From the NCBI GenBank assembly GCA_903896545.1, contig CAITYF010000032.1, positions 1 through 52,411 on the forward strand: DNA of 52,411 nt, read 5' to 3'. The stretch is from an uncultured Myxococcales bacterium (GTDB lineage: Bacteria > Myxococcota_A > UBA9042). The position numbers were made by a program, and so were the translations under genes. Positions 1 to 7,194 of this stretch are shown here, piece by piece. The number at the start of each line of letters is the position of its first letter. The first letter of the stretch is position 1. The notes beneath the pieces were generated by a model, which was not told the DNA's origin, did no database searches, and saw only the letters and a program-made list of their open reading frames with translations.

Positions 1-29
1 AGCCTGTCGGAGAACCTCCCCGACAGGCT
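1..29 (+). terminator. Hairpin, probable transcription terminator
   Basis: A perfect 10-bp stem (1-10 pairs with 20-29) closes a 9-nt loop. A weak T-rich stretch (ttgagtttt) follows about 10 nt later. It probably ends a transcript entering from the left edge. Orientation is uncertain because the sequence before position 1 is not visible. Confidence 0.5.
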
Positions 30-60
30 CCTAGCTTGAGTTTTGGGCCAAACGCGCAAG

Positions 61-166
61 AACTGCCTGAAGTGAATTCAGGCAGTTTCACGCGTTTGCC
101 AAGCCGCAGCCGCGGCTTGGACGGAGCGTGTCGGACGTTCTGCGACACACTCCTGGCACACGCTCC
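61..166. repeat. Cluster of three further hairpins in intergenic DNA
   Basis: Three perfect inverted repeats follow the first hairpin: 61-71 with 77-87 (11 bp, 5-nt loop), 99-107 with 112-120 (9 bp, 4-nt loop), and 123-131 with 158-166 (9 bp), the last enclosing a smaller 130-134/143-147 stem. None has a convincing T-run. They could be stacked terminators for converging transcripts or a structured RNA element. Confidence 0.55.
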
Positions 167-377
167 CTCCAAGCGTGCAACTTCCCCCCGCAGTGGCGCG
201 TGATGCCGATCGTGACAAAGGCCTGAAGGACTTCGGTGTGCATCGCTCCAACATTCTGCAACGTCTCGCGCAGCGATGCCACGTCCGTTTGGCGCATCGG
301 TCACGTGCTGCGCAGGCGCCGCCGCCACGTGCGGAGGATGCACTGGTTGGCGCGGCGCATCAAAAAGCTGGAGGTTC
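167..377. other. Intergenic stretch with no recognisable gene
   Basis: Short open frames cross this stretch in several frames, but none has a Shine-Dalgarno sequence, a recognisable domain or a signal peptide. I see no tRNA or further repeat. It is read as the distal upstream region of the cytochrome gene. Confidence 0.5.
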
Positions 378-406
378 TTGACGCTGCTTGGGCCTGCCGC
401 TTGAAT
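378..406 (+). promoter_or_regulatory. Candidate sigma-70-type promoter of the cytochrome c gene
   Basis: TTGACG (378-383), a 17-nt spacer and TTGAAT (401-406) match the housekeeping promoter pattern at 5/6 and 4/6 positions. They would start transcription about 45 nt before the ATG at 461. The same TTGAC[C/G] type recurs before other genes in this window. Confidence 0.45.
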
Positions 407-460
407 ACGGGAGTCGGCATGTCCGCTGAACCGACCAGCTTTCCCGTCTGTAGGCTTGGC

Positions 461-886
461 ATGAACATCGGTCGCATTCTCACCCTTGGCGTTTTCTTGA
501 CCGCGAGCGCTTGCGCGAAGCCGCCGCAAATCCCACTCGGCGTGGGCGGCGGACCGGGTCCTGCGAGCATCGCCCTGCCGACGAACCTGGTCGAGTTGGT
601 CGCCAAGGCGGATGTGCAAAAAGGTGGAGCGCTCTACGTGAGCAAAGGGTGCAAGGCCTGCCACACGCTGACGGAAGCGCAGTTGGTGGGGCCGGGGCTG
701 CGCGGCGTCACCACGCGCCGTGAATTGACTTGGGTTGCCCGCATGATCCTGCGACCCGATGTGATGGTGAAGGTGGACCCGGAGGCCAAGCGGCTCTTTC
801 AGGCGATGGTCGCGCCCATGGCCAACCAGAACGTCGCGGCGGAGACGGAACTACCTGCCATCCTCGCCTACTTGAAGTCGCTCTAG
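461..886 (+). CDS. Class I cytochrome c-type lipoprotein
   Basis: A 141-residue protein. The N-terminus is a lipoprotein signal peptide ending in TASAC, with the acylated Cys at about residue 18. A single haem-c attachment motif CKACH lies at residues 64-68; its His would be the proximal haem ligand. A Met in the segment MVAPMANQN near residues 115-120 is a plausible distal ligand. The size and layout fit a small monohaem electron carrier anchored on the periplasmic face of a membrane. The ATG at 461 is chosen because it begins the signal peptide; the frame is open upstream to 236 but that part is Arg-rich with no signal character. The electron-transfer partner cannot be inferred because the neighbours are unrelated. 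Confidence 0.85.
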   Translation: MNIGRILTLGVFLTASACAKPPQIPLGVGGGPGPASIALPTNLVELVAKADVQKGGALYVSKGCKACHTLTEAQLVGPGLRGVTTRRELTWVARMILRPDVMVKVDPEAKRLFQAMVAPMANQNVAAETELPAILAYLKSL

Positions 887-889
887 CCG

Positions 890-958
890 AAATTCGCGGC
901 GTTCCGACGGCAAATTCGCGGCGCGCGTCTTGACGCTCGATCGGCGCTCCTTCACACT
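890..958 (+). promoter_or_regulatory. Direct repeats plus candidate promoter of the signalling operon
   Basis: Two identical 12-bp direct repeats, aaattcgcggcg, lie at 890-901 and 912-923, exactly 22 bp apart (about two helical turns). They sit just upstream of TTGACG (930-935), a 17-nt spacer and CACACT (953-958). Repeats on the same helical face immediately before a -35 box resemble an activator site. A small inverted repeat acgcac/gtgcgt (1015-1029) lies further downstream in the leader. Confidence 0.4.
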
Positions 959-1067
959 GATCGCACGGGTGTAGACCACATGACAGGGCGCTCGCACTGT
1001 TTGCGCCAAGACTGACGCACTTGGTGCGTTGCGCGTCTACCGACCGCGACATGGCTTGGTACGTTTC

Positions 1068-2813
1068 ATGACTGGCGACCGCAGAATTCCCCCTTCTGGC
1101 GTCGCGCTTCCCCAAGCGCCGCGGCCTGTTTCAACGTCGTACGGTTCCACGAACACGTCGTTGACGCAGTCCGCCGGTTTTCGCCCCGTCAACGAGGCGA
1201 CCGCGCCGCAGGAACGCAGCAAAGCGCGGTTGACGGCCGGCGCGCTCGACGCGCTCATTCGCTCCGTGCGCACGCAAAACGCGATGGCGTCGGGTACGGT
1301 CGGTCGGACTTTTGACATCTTGATGCAAGACAACCGCCCTGCGTTGCACATCGAAGCGACGGCGCTCCGGGTTGAACACGACCTCGCGTTGACCGCCGAT
1401 GAAGACCACGGACGGTGGTTGCTTCCTGCGTTCATGGCCGGTCTGCGCCGCGTGCGCGCGCAAGAAGACTGTCGCGCCGAGGACTTGCACGCGCTGGCCT
1501 TGGAACTATCGGCGCTGAAGCTGACGCCGCGGCAATTGGAACAGTTCGCCGATTGGCTCTGGTCCGACGGACTGGAAGGCTTTGATGTGGAGATGCACAC
1601 AAGCTTTGCTGAAGTGCTCGACGTGACCGACGACCCAGCGCGGCAGAAGCTGCAGATTGCCGCCGTCCGCGCGGAGATGGCGATGACGCTTGCGAGCGAC
1701 GTCCAGGTCACAGTGCGGGACTTGGACGCTGCGTCGCTGCTGCAGGAGTTTCAGACGCCGCTGGATGCATTTGCAGCGGAAGCGCGGTCGGGGCGGCTGG
1801 GCTTGAGCGCCGAAGAGGCGGACGAACTGCGCAAAGGCGTTGATGAGTCGGCATTTTGGGTGCGTCAGGAGATCACGCTCGCGCTCGCCCATCCGGCGCT
1901 GCGCAAGGCGCTGCCACCGGGGCAGGTAGCCCGCTCGCTCGTGCGGGTGGCTGCTGAGTCGTTTGACAACGATTTCATGGGTCTCGTTGCCGCGCTCTCG
2001 CAGCACACCGACGACTACGCGCGTGCCGTGGTCGCTGCGCTGGAGAACGAGCCCGTTGGCGACGCGATTGCCGAGCGTGCGCCACTGGACGAAGCGGGCT
2101 TGCAGCGGCTCTTGCATCTGCTGACGGGAAAATCGGCGAAATTTGCGGCAGGCATTGCGCGCGGACTGTGCGAGAGATCCGCGCTGGAGCGTGCCAAAGG
2201 TCAGCAGCTCGCGGAAGCCGCCACGACGCGTTTGGCGATGGCGCTGGGCATCCAAAAGTTCGTGGACTTGATCGACGTCGAAAAACTCTCCCCGAATGCG
2301 CGGACGGCGCTGGCGTCGGTTGCGGTGCGCGCGCGCGCCGACGTGCCTGTCCTCGCGGGGATCCTGGGCGCCTTGCCCGCGTCTGGCGCCATGCCGATAC
2401 TCGCAGGGTTTCCCGGCGCGGTGTTGAGCCGCCTCGATACCACGGTGGCGCGTCTTCTACGCGAGGCGTCCCCGCGCGATCGCACGGGGTTGGCGCAGAT
2501 TCTGCTTGCGCCGGAACGTGGGGCGAGCGCGCGCCCTCTCGTGGAAGTGCTCGTGGAAACGTGGGGAATGGGCTGGGAACTGCGAACTGTCCGGTTGATC
2601 GCGGAAGCCGCGGTCCGGCAGAACTGCGCCGCGCCTCTTGTCGCGATCGTTCACCACACGCAGACACCCGTGGAGGTTCGCCTGCCACTGCTGGACGTGC
2701 TCGCGCAGTCGCCGCAAGCCGAGGAAGTGCTGAAGTGGCGCTTTGCCGAGTTGATGGACGCTGATGCCATCCGACTGCGTTTGGTGGAACTGCGCAAGGA
2801 GCGTAAGTCGTGA
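1068..2813 (+). CDS. Alpha-helical HEAT-like protein, first gene of a signalling operon
   Basis: About 581 residues, almost entirely predicted helical and rich in Ala, Leu, Arg and Asp, with no signal peptide or membrane segment. The N-terminal part (patterns GRTFDILM and, later, a helix ending WLWSDGLE) resembles, from memory, a domain found in Myxococcota proteins that carry HEAT repeats or accompany HD-GYP proteins. The rest looks like irregular HEAT-like helix pairs, consistent with a cytoplasmic scaffold. The stop codon overlaps the next gene's GTG start by 4 bp, so translation is probably coupled. The start is uncertain: the ATG at 1068 is preferred over a TTG at 1029, but neither has a strong ribosome site. 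No catalytic motif is visible. Confidence 0.6.
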   Translation: MTGDRRIPPSGVALPQAPRPVSTSYGSTNTSLTQSAGFRPVNEATAPQERSKARLTAGALDALIRSVRTQNAMASGTVGRTFDILMQDNRPALHIEATALRVEHDLALTADEDHGRWLLPAFMAGLRRVRAQEDCRAEDLHALALELSALKLTPRQLEQFADWLWSDGLEGFDVEMHTSFAEVLDVTDDPARQKLQIAAVRAEMAMTLASDVQVTVRDLDAASLLQEFQTPLDAFAAEARSGRLGLSAEEADELRKGVDESAFWVRQEITLALAHPALRKALPPGQVARSLVRVAAESFDNDFMGLVAALSQHTDDYARAVVAALENEPVGDAIAERAPLDEAGLQRLLHLLTGKSAKFAAGIARGLCERSALERAKGQQLAEAATTRLAMALGIQKFVDLIDVEKLSPNARTALASVAVRARADVPVLAGILGALPASGAMPILAGFPGAVLSRLDTTVARLLREASPRDRTGLAQILLAPERGASARPLVEVLVETWGMGWELRTVRLIAEAAVRQNCAAPLVAIVHHTQTPVEVRLPLLDVLAQSPQAEEVLKWRFAELMDADAIRLRLVELRKERKS

Positions 2814-4099
2814 TTTCTCCCGGTGCATCGCCCGACCTGACGCAGAGCGGAGCGTTTGAAGAAGCCGACAGTTCCGCGTCGATTGCGGTCCTGGAGCGGC
2901 TCTTTGTCTTGACCAAGACGGTCAGCACGCTGGGCGTCAACCACCCGTCGTCGGCGGAAAACGCGACCTCGACCCGTGAGGCGATCGAGCACGCGCGCGT
3001 GCCGCTTTCCTTGCAGTTCGTGCGGGAAGCGACGTTTCGCGACCGCACGCTGATTCCCTTGGATCTCGAAGGGTTTCAGCGCTCGCAAGTGCTGTCCCGC
3101 GCAATGAGCCACTGCGGCGTGCACGAGTTGTCGTTCGATGTCGTCCCCGATCCGGCCGCGCTGCTGCGTTTGGCGCAGGTGCTGGCGCGCGCGGTGCAAG
3201 GCCCGACGGACTGGCTGGAAACGCTGCGCCTGCCCGGCATTTCGTGGCGCGAGATCGCCGGTGCGGGCTGGGGCGCTGAGGCGCGCACGATCGATCCCGA
3301 CCTCTTCGCCGTCACGCAACTGGCGCTGGCGATTGCCGAGACGGAGCGCTTGATCGCGGATCGCAACGTGCCGTGGCGCTGGGTGGAAGGCGTTGGTGTC
3401 GTCCGGCGTCTGGAACGCGCGCTTGAGGTCGATTCGGCTGCGGCGGATCGCGCCTTGGAATTGGCGCCGGCACCCTGGTCGGCGTGTCGGCGTGCGGTCG
3501 CCGTGGCGATGCGCGTGGTCGCCGTGCTGCGGGAAGTCGGCTCCGTTCCGGGTACGACGCGCGCCGCTGGTCACGCCGCGTTGGTCCTGGGCGCCTCAGG
3601 GCTGGATCCTCATCAGTCCGTTGCGATGGATGCGGCTGCGGCGATCGGACTCAAGCGTCTGCTGGGAACCAGTCTGGACTCCGCAGGCGGTGCCGCGCGT
3701 CACCGGATCCGTGTCTGCGCGCTGCTGAACGCTATCCAGCGGCGCACGGCCTTTCATGGTCGGTGGGTTGGCGCGATCGGCTTGATCGACGTGCTGTACG
3801 AGCTGGAAAGGCGGCGGCAGGGCGATCACCAAACGGTGCAATTGTCGCTGGCAGACCTTCTTGCCGGCGCACTGGCTGAATCTGAATCGCGTTTTGATCC
3901 CCGTTGGTTGCGTGCGCTTGTCGCGACGGTGGGACAACTGCCGCCGGGTGCGCGCGTGCGGCTGGCGGACGGACGGGTTGGCGTGGTATTGGAGCCTGGT
4001 CCGTCGGGTGATCCGTGGCGGCCGATGGTGCTGATCCAAGGACAGATGGTTGAGCCACAGGTGCCGGTGCGTCTTCAGGCCGCCGCCGCCCGCAAGTAG
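2810..4099 (+). CDS. Degenerate HD-GYP-like protein lacking the HD motif
   Basis: A 429-residue cytoplasmic protein with a GTG start overlapping the preceding stop (GTGA). Its overall pattern follows Myxococcota HD-GYP proteins: an N-terminal helical region with SHCGVHELSF; a helix where HDxGK would be expected that reads LVLGASGL; and a C-terminal FDPRWLRAL followed by PPGARVRLADGRVGVV, the small beta segment that typically closes these proteins. The metal-binding HD pair, HDxGK and the GYP motif are all absent. It is therefore probably not a c-di-GMP phosphodiesterase but a pseudo-enzyme with a binding or scaffolding role. A Ser/Thr kinase follows 9 nt downstream. Family assignment is by remembered pattern only. 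Confidence 0.55.
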   Translation: MISPGASPDLTQSGAFEEADSSASIAVLERLFVLTKTVSTLGVNHPSSAENATSTREAIEHARVPLSLQFVREATFRDRTLIPLDLEGFQRSQVLSRAMSHCGVHELSFDVVPDPAALLRLAQVLARAVQGPTDWLETLRLPGISWREIAGAGWGAEARTIDPDLFAVTQLALAIAETERLIADRNVPWRWVEGVGVVRRLERALEVDSAAADRALELAPAPWSACRRAVAVAMRVVAVLREVGSVPGTTRAAGHAALVLGASGLDPHQSVAMDAAAAIGLKRLLGTSLDSAGGAARHRIRVCALLNAIQRRTAFHGRWVGAIGLIDVLYELERRRQGDHQTVQLSLADLLAGALAESESRFDPRWLRALVATVGQLPPGARVRLADGRVGVVLEPGPSGDPWRPMVLIQGQMVEPQVPVRLQAAAARK

Positions 4100-4108
4100 C
4101 AGGGTGAG

Positions 4109-5596
4109 ATGACGCTGGAAGTGGGCGAACGTGTCCTGGAACGCTACATCGTCGAGCGCGTGCTCGGGCGCGGCGGTATGGGTGAAGTCCACCGCGGTCG
4201 CCACGAACGGCTGGGACTTATCGTCGCGCTGAAGATCCTGACGGACACGTCACCCGATCTGGAAAAACGCTTTGAGCGCGAAGCGCAACTGATGGCGCGC
4301 GTGCGCCACCCCAACATCGTGGCCATCTTGGATTTTGGCCAGACGTCCAAGGGTTTGCCCGTCATCGCGATGGAGTTCATCGATGGCGAGGAACTGGGTG
4401 CGCGCCTCAAGCGGGTCGGCGCGTTGCCTTGGCCGTCGGCGGTACACGTCGTGCGCGGCGTGTTGTCGGGGCTGGAGGCGATGCACGCGGCCAAGGTGCT
4501 ACACCGCGACCTGAAGCCCGCGAACGTGGTCATCGCGCCGGGCACGCCGGAACTGGTGAAGCTCATCGATTTTGGCATCGCGCGGCCAACCGAAGGCAAC
4601 GCCGGAACGCAACTGACGGGAACGGGCGCGCTCATTGGCACGCCAGCGTACATGGCGCCGGAACAACTGCTGGGCTACCCGCTGGACGCGCGCTCCGATC
4701 TCTACGCCGCCGGTTTGATGTTGTACGAGCTCGTGACGGGCGGCTTGCCGCACGCAGGGGCGGGGAACAGCGGCCGCGATCTGGCTGGCGTGTTGCGGCG
4801 GTTGCAGGAGGCGCCGCCAGTTGCTGTCGCCCCCACACATTTGCCGCCTCTGCCTCCGTCATTGCAGGCGTTGATCGCGGCATCGTTGGCCAATGATCCC
4901 TCCGGGCGCCCGCCGACTGCAGGAGACTTTGTCGTGGCGCTCGACCGTGTTGCCGCCGAGACGCCAGTGGCGCCTGCCGCGGAGTTCGTCGACGTCTTTG
5001 GTGAAACGGCGATCCACCCGGACGCGCAGTCCCCGCTCTCTCAGGCGATTCGTCAGTCGCAAATTGGCGGCGCGCAGATGCGATCCTGGCAGCCGCCCGC
5101 CGTGCCCGCGCCGTCACCCACGGTCTTTCCGCCGACCCTCGCGAATCCGCCGACCCGGCCGCCGCAGCCGTCATCGGGCTTCGCGCTACAGGCGCAAACG
5201 TGGGCGGGAACGCCAGCGCCCACCCACTCCAGCCTCACGCCAGCGCCGTTGACCGACGGCGTGCGGTACCTCGTTGCCGCAAAACTGCCCGCGTCTCGCC
5301 TGCAACAACCCGAGGAGCGCCGTTGGCTTGCCGGGCTATTGGGCTCGCACGGGCGCAGTTTTACGTTGGGGCAGCAGTTCTGGTTCGCGCTGCAAGCAGT
5401 GCCGTCGCAGCCGACAGATTCCGGCAAAGTGGCGCGCGAACTGCTGGACCGGCTGGCCGCGCGTTACGGCAACAATGTGACGACGCGTGTGCGCTTGGTG
5501 CAGTCGGATTTCGTGCTGACGCCCGCGCAACTGACCGGTGCTTCGCCGATGCCTGCCGCCTTGACGCAGATGTTGAGCGACCTCACGGCGGCGTAA
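4109..5596 (+). CDS. Soluble Hanks-type Ser/Thr protein kinase
   Basis: A 495-residue kinase with an N-terminal catalytic domain (about 10-280) carrying all key motifs: Gly-rich loop GRGGMGEV (20-27), ATP-anchoring Lys42 in VALKIL, catalytic HRDLKPAN (132-139), DFG (154-156) and APEQ (183-186). A Pro-rich linker (about 310-390) leads to a folded C-terminal domain of about 110 residues, unknown to me, starting near DGVRYLVA. There is no transmembrane segment, so unlike many bacterial kinases of this class it should act in the cytoplasm. It begins 9 nt after the pseudo-HD-GYP gene and is the last member of a three-gene operon, which suggests that it phosphorylates or is scaffolded by the two upstream proteins. 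Confidence 0.9.
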   Translation: MTLEVGERVLERYIVERVLGRGGMGEVHRGRHERLGLIVALKILTDTSPDLEKRFEREAQLMARVRHPNIVAILDFGQTSKGLPVIAMEFIDGEELGARLKRVGALPWPSAVHVVRGVLSGLEAMHAAKVLHRDLKPANVVIAPGTPELVKLIDFGIARPTEGNAGTQLTGTGALIGTPAYMAPEQLLGYPLDARSDLYAAGLMLYELVTGGLPHAGAGNSGRDLAGVLRRLQEAPPVAVAPTHLPPLPPSLQALIAASLANDPSGRPPTAGDFVVALDRVAAETPVAPAAEFVDVFGETAIHPDAQSPLSQAIRQSQIGGAQMRSWQPPAVPAPSPTVFPPTLANPPTRPPQPSSGFALQAQTWAGTPAPTHSSLTPAPLTDGVRYLVAAKLPASRLQQPEERRWLAGLLGSHGRSFTLGQQFWFALQAVPSQPTDSGKVARELLDRLAARYGNNVTTRVRLVQSDFVLTPAQLTGASPMPAALTQMLSDLTAA

Positions 5597-5618
5597 CCGT
5601 GACGAATGCGTTCGCGCG

Positions 5619-5648
5619 TTGACCGTTCGGCGCCGCGACAAGTACCCT
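5619..5648 (+). promoter_or_regulatory. Candidate promoter of the YdcF-like lipoprotein gene
   Basis: TTGACC (5619-5624), an 18-nt spacer and TACCCT (5643-5648) lie about 35-65 nt before the ATG at 5685. They belong to the TTGAC[C/G] class seen repeatedly in this window. Confidence 0.4.
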
Positions 5649-5684
5649 CCACGGGCAGTCGGCCGCGCTGCACCGGAGTCTGGC

Positions 5685-7088
5685 ATGAAACACTTGCTTC
5701 TACTTGGCTTGCTCCTGTTGTGTGCGTGTGGAAGCAAGGCGGAGGCTACGGCTGACGCCGAAGTTGGCTTTGACGCGGACGCTGCGGTTGGAACGGACGA
5801 CATCGCCGCTGACGTCGCGCTGGACGTGCCCAGCGACGTCTCGATCGCGTACCCGGACCTGCAGCCGACGCTTTGCATACCGAATCAGCCGATCGACTTG
5901 CTCGGCTGGGATCCCAAGTACGCGGTCCTGAAGACGATGCCGCAGTCCTCGTGGTCCTACGTGCAGGACAACAACTGGTACTTGCTCACCGTGCTGCAGC
6001 AGGCCCAGGAAGCCAAGGATGCGCTCGCGGCCGACCCGACCTTGGCGGCGCTCGCCAAGCAACGTGAGTTGCGTTTGCGGGCTGCGGAAGCAAAGTGTGC
6101 ACCTGCGGTTACGTGTCTGCCTGAAGACGCGACGTGCGTGGCGGCAGAGCAGGCGGCGGATGAAGCGTGCCTCTTGCCGGAAGTAACGTGGACCGCGGAC
6201 GAAATCGCGACGACTGCGGCGCAGGTCGGCAAGGTGTTGGCCAAGACAACTGTGGCGCAAAAACACCTGCGGCCTAGCGGTCGGTTCGCGCTCTATCGCT
6301 CCAAGTCCGACGAAGCGCTGATCACGACCGCGACGGCCGATGCGCTGACGACCCTGCAGTCGACGTTTGGCGGGATCGCGTCCAACCACCCGAACTTGCT
6401 GCTCGGCCTGCCCGCGATTGCCCAGAACCATCCCGGCGCACTGCAGTTCTTTGAGCCGCTGCTGTGGTCGACAATCGAGGTGATGAAGGGCGCGCTACAA
6501 GACCAGGCCGGCCGTTACGAGCCGCTCGTCGAGGGCGGCAACAAGGCCGCGCTGGAACGGATGAAGACAATCGACTGGTCGCAATGGCGGTTCTCCATTG
6601 TGCTTGGTCTGGGCTGGGGTCCGGAAGACAATCACGCGCTTTCGGATCTCGGTCGTGAACACAGTGACGTCGTTGCGTCGCGCTATCTCGCCGGTCTCGC
6701 GCCGTTCATCATGCTGACAGGCGGCCACGTCCACCCGTCCGCGGACACGCCGTACGCCGAAGCGCTGGAAATGAAGAAGTACATGATGGCGAAGTACCAG
6801 ATTCCGGAGAACGCGATCCTCGTAGATCCGCACGCGCGCCACACGACGACGAACATGCGCAACATCGCGCGGCAGATGATGGAATACGGGATTCCTCTGG
6901 ATAAGCCGGGGCTGTACTCGTCTGACGTGGCGCAGGTCTTTTACGTGCTGCATCTCGATCAGCGCTGCATGGACGACATGGGTTTCCTGCCGTATCGCAC
7001 GGTGCAGTCGCTTGGCGAGAACGACAACTGTTTCCTGCCGTCCGCGGAGTCGATGTTCCGCGACGCGCGTGATGCCCGCGATCCGTAG
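5685..7088 (+). CDS. Lipoprotein with YdcF/SanA-like DUF218 domain
   Basis: A 467-residue protein starting with a classic lipoprotein signal (LLLLCAC, Cys at about 16) followed by an Asp/Ala-rich linker. The C-terminal 160 residues show the DUF218 (YdcF/SanA/ElyC) pattern: a hydrophobic strand ending GLGWG, MLTGGHVH with following E residues and an EMKKYM helix, then AILVDPHARHTTTNMRN, the conserved acid/Arg/Thr/Asn signature. Members of this superfamily are envelope proteins linked to peptidoglycan precursor or outer-membrane homeostasis, with unproven chemistry. The middle section (about 130-190) carries an inserted coiled-coil-like region with paired Cys residues that I do not recognise. 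The ATG at 5685 is chosen because it begins the signal peptide; an upstream in-frame start would bury it. It stands alone, 107 nt ahead of the next gene. Confidence 0.75.
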   Translation: MKHLLLLGLLLLCACGSKAEATADAEVGFDADAAVGTDDIAADVALDVPSDVSIAYPDLQPTLCIPNQPIDLLGWDPKYAVLKTMPQSSWSYVQDNNWYLLTVLQQAQEAKDALAADPTLAALAKQRELRLRAAEAKCAPAVTCLPEDATCVAAEQAADEACLLPEVTWTADEIATTAAQVGKVLAKTTVAQKHLRPSGRFALYRSKSDEALITTATADALTTLQSTFGGIASNHPNLLLGLPAIAQNHPGALQFFEPLLWSTIEVMKGALQDQAGRYEPLVEGGNKAALERMKTIDWSQWRFSIVLGLGWGPEDNHALSDLGREHSDVVASRYLAGLAPFIMLTGGHVHPSADTPYAEALEMKKYMMAKYQIPENAILVDPHARHTTTNMRNIARQMMEYGIPLDKPGLYSSDVAQVFYVLHLDQRCMDDMGFLPYRTVQSLGENDNCFLPSAESMFRDARDARDP

Positions 7089-7194
7089 CAACAGGTTGGG
7101 CTGGCGGTGCGCCCGCGGGCGTGGACACAGCCGCGCGCTTGGTACACGATGGTGCATCCGCGGCGCCTAAACCCGCTGTGTTTCGAGGGCCAAG

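Noticed and set aside
7131..7150. Possible sigma-54 promoter before receptor 1 (ttggtacacgatggtgca)
   Set aside because: GG-GC spacing is one base too long and the -24 element is poor.
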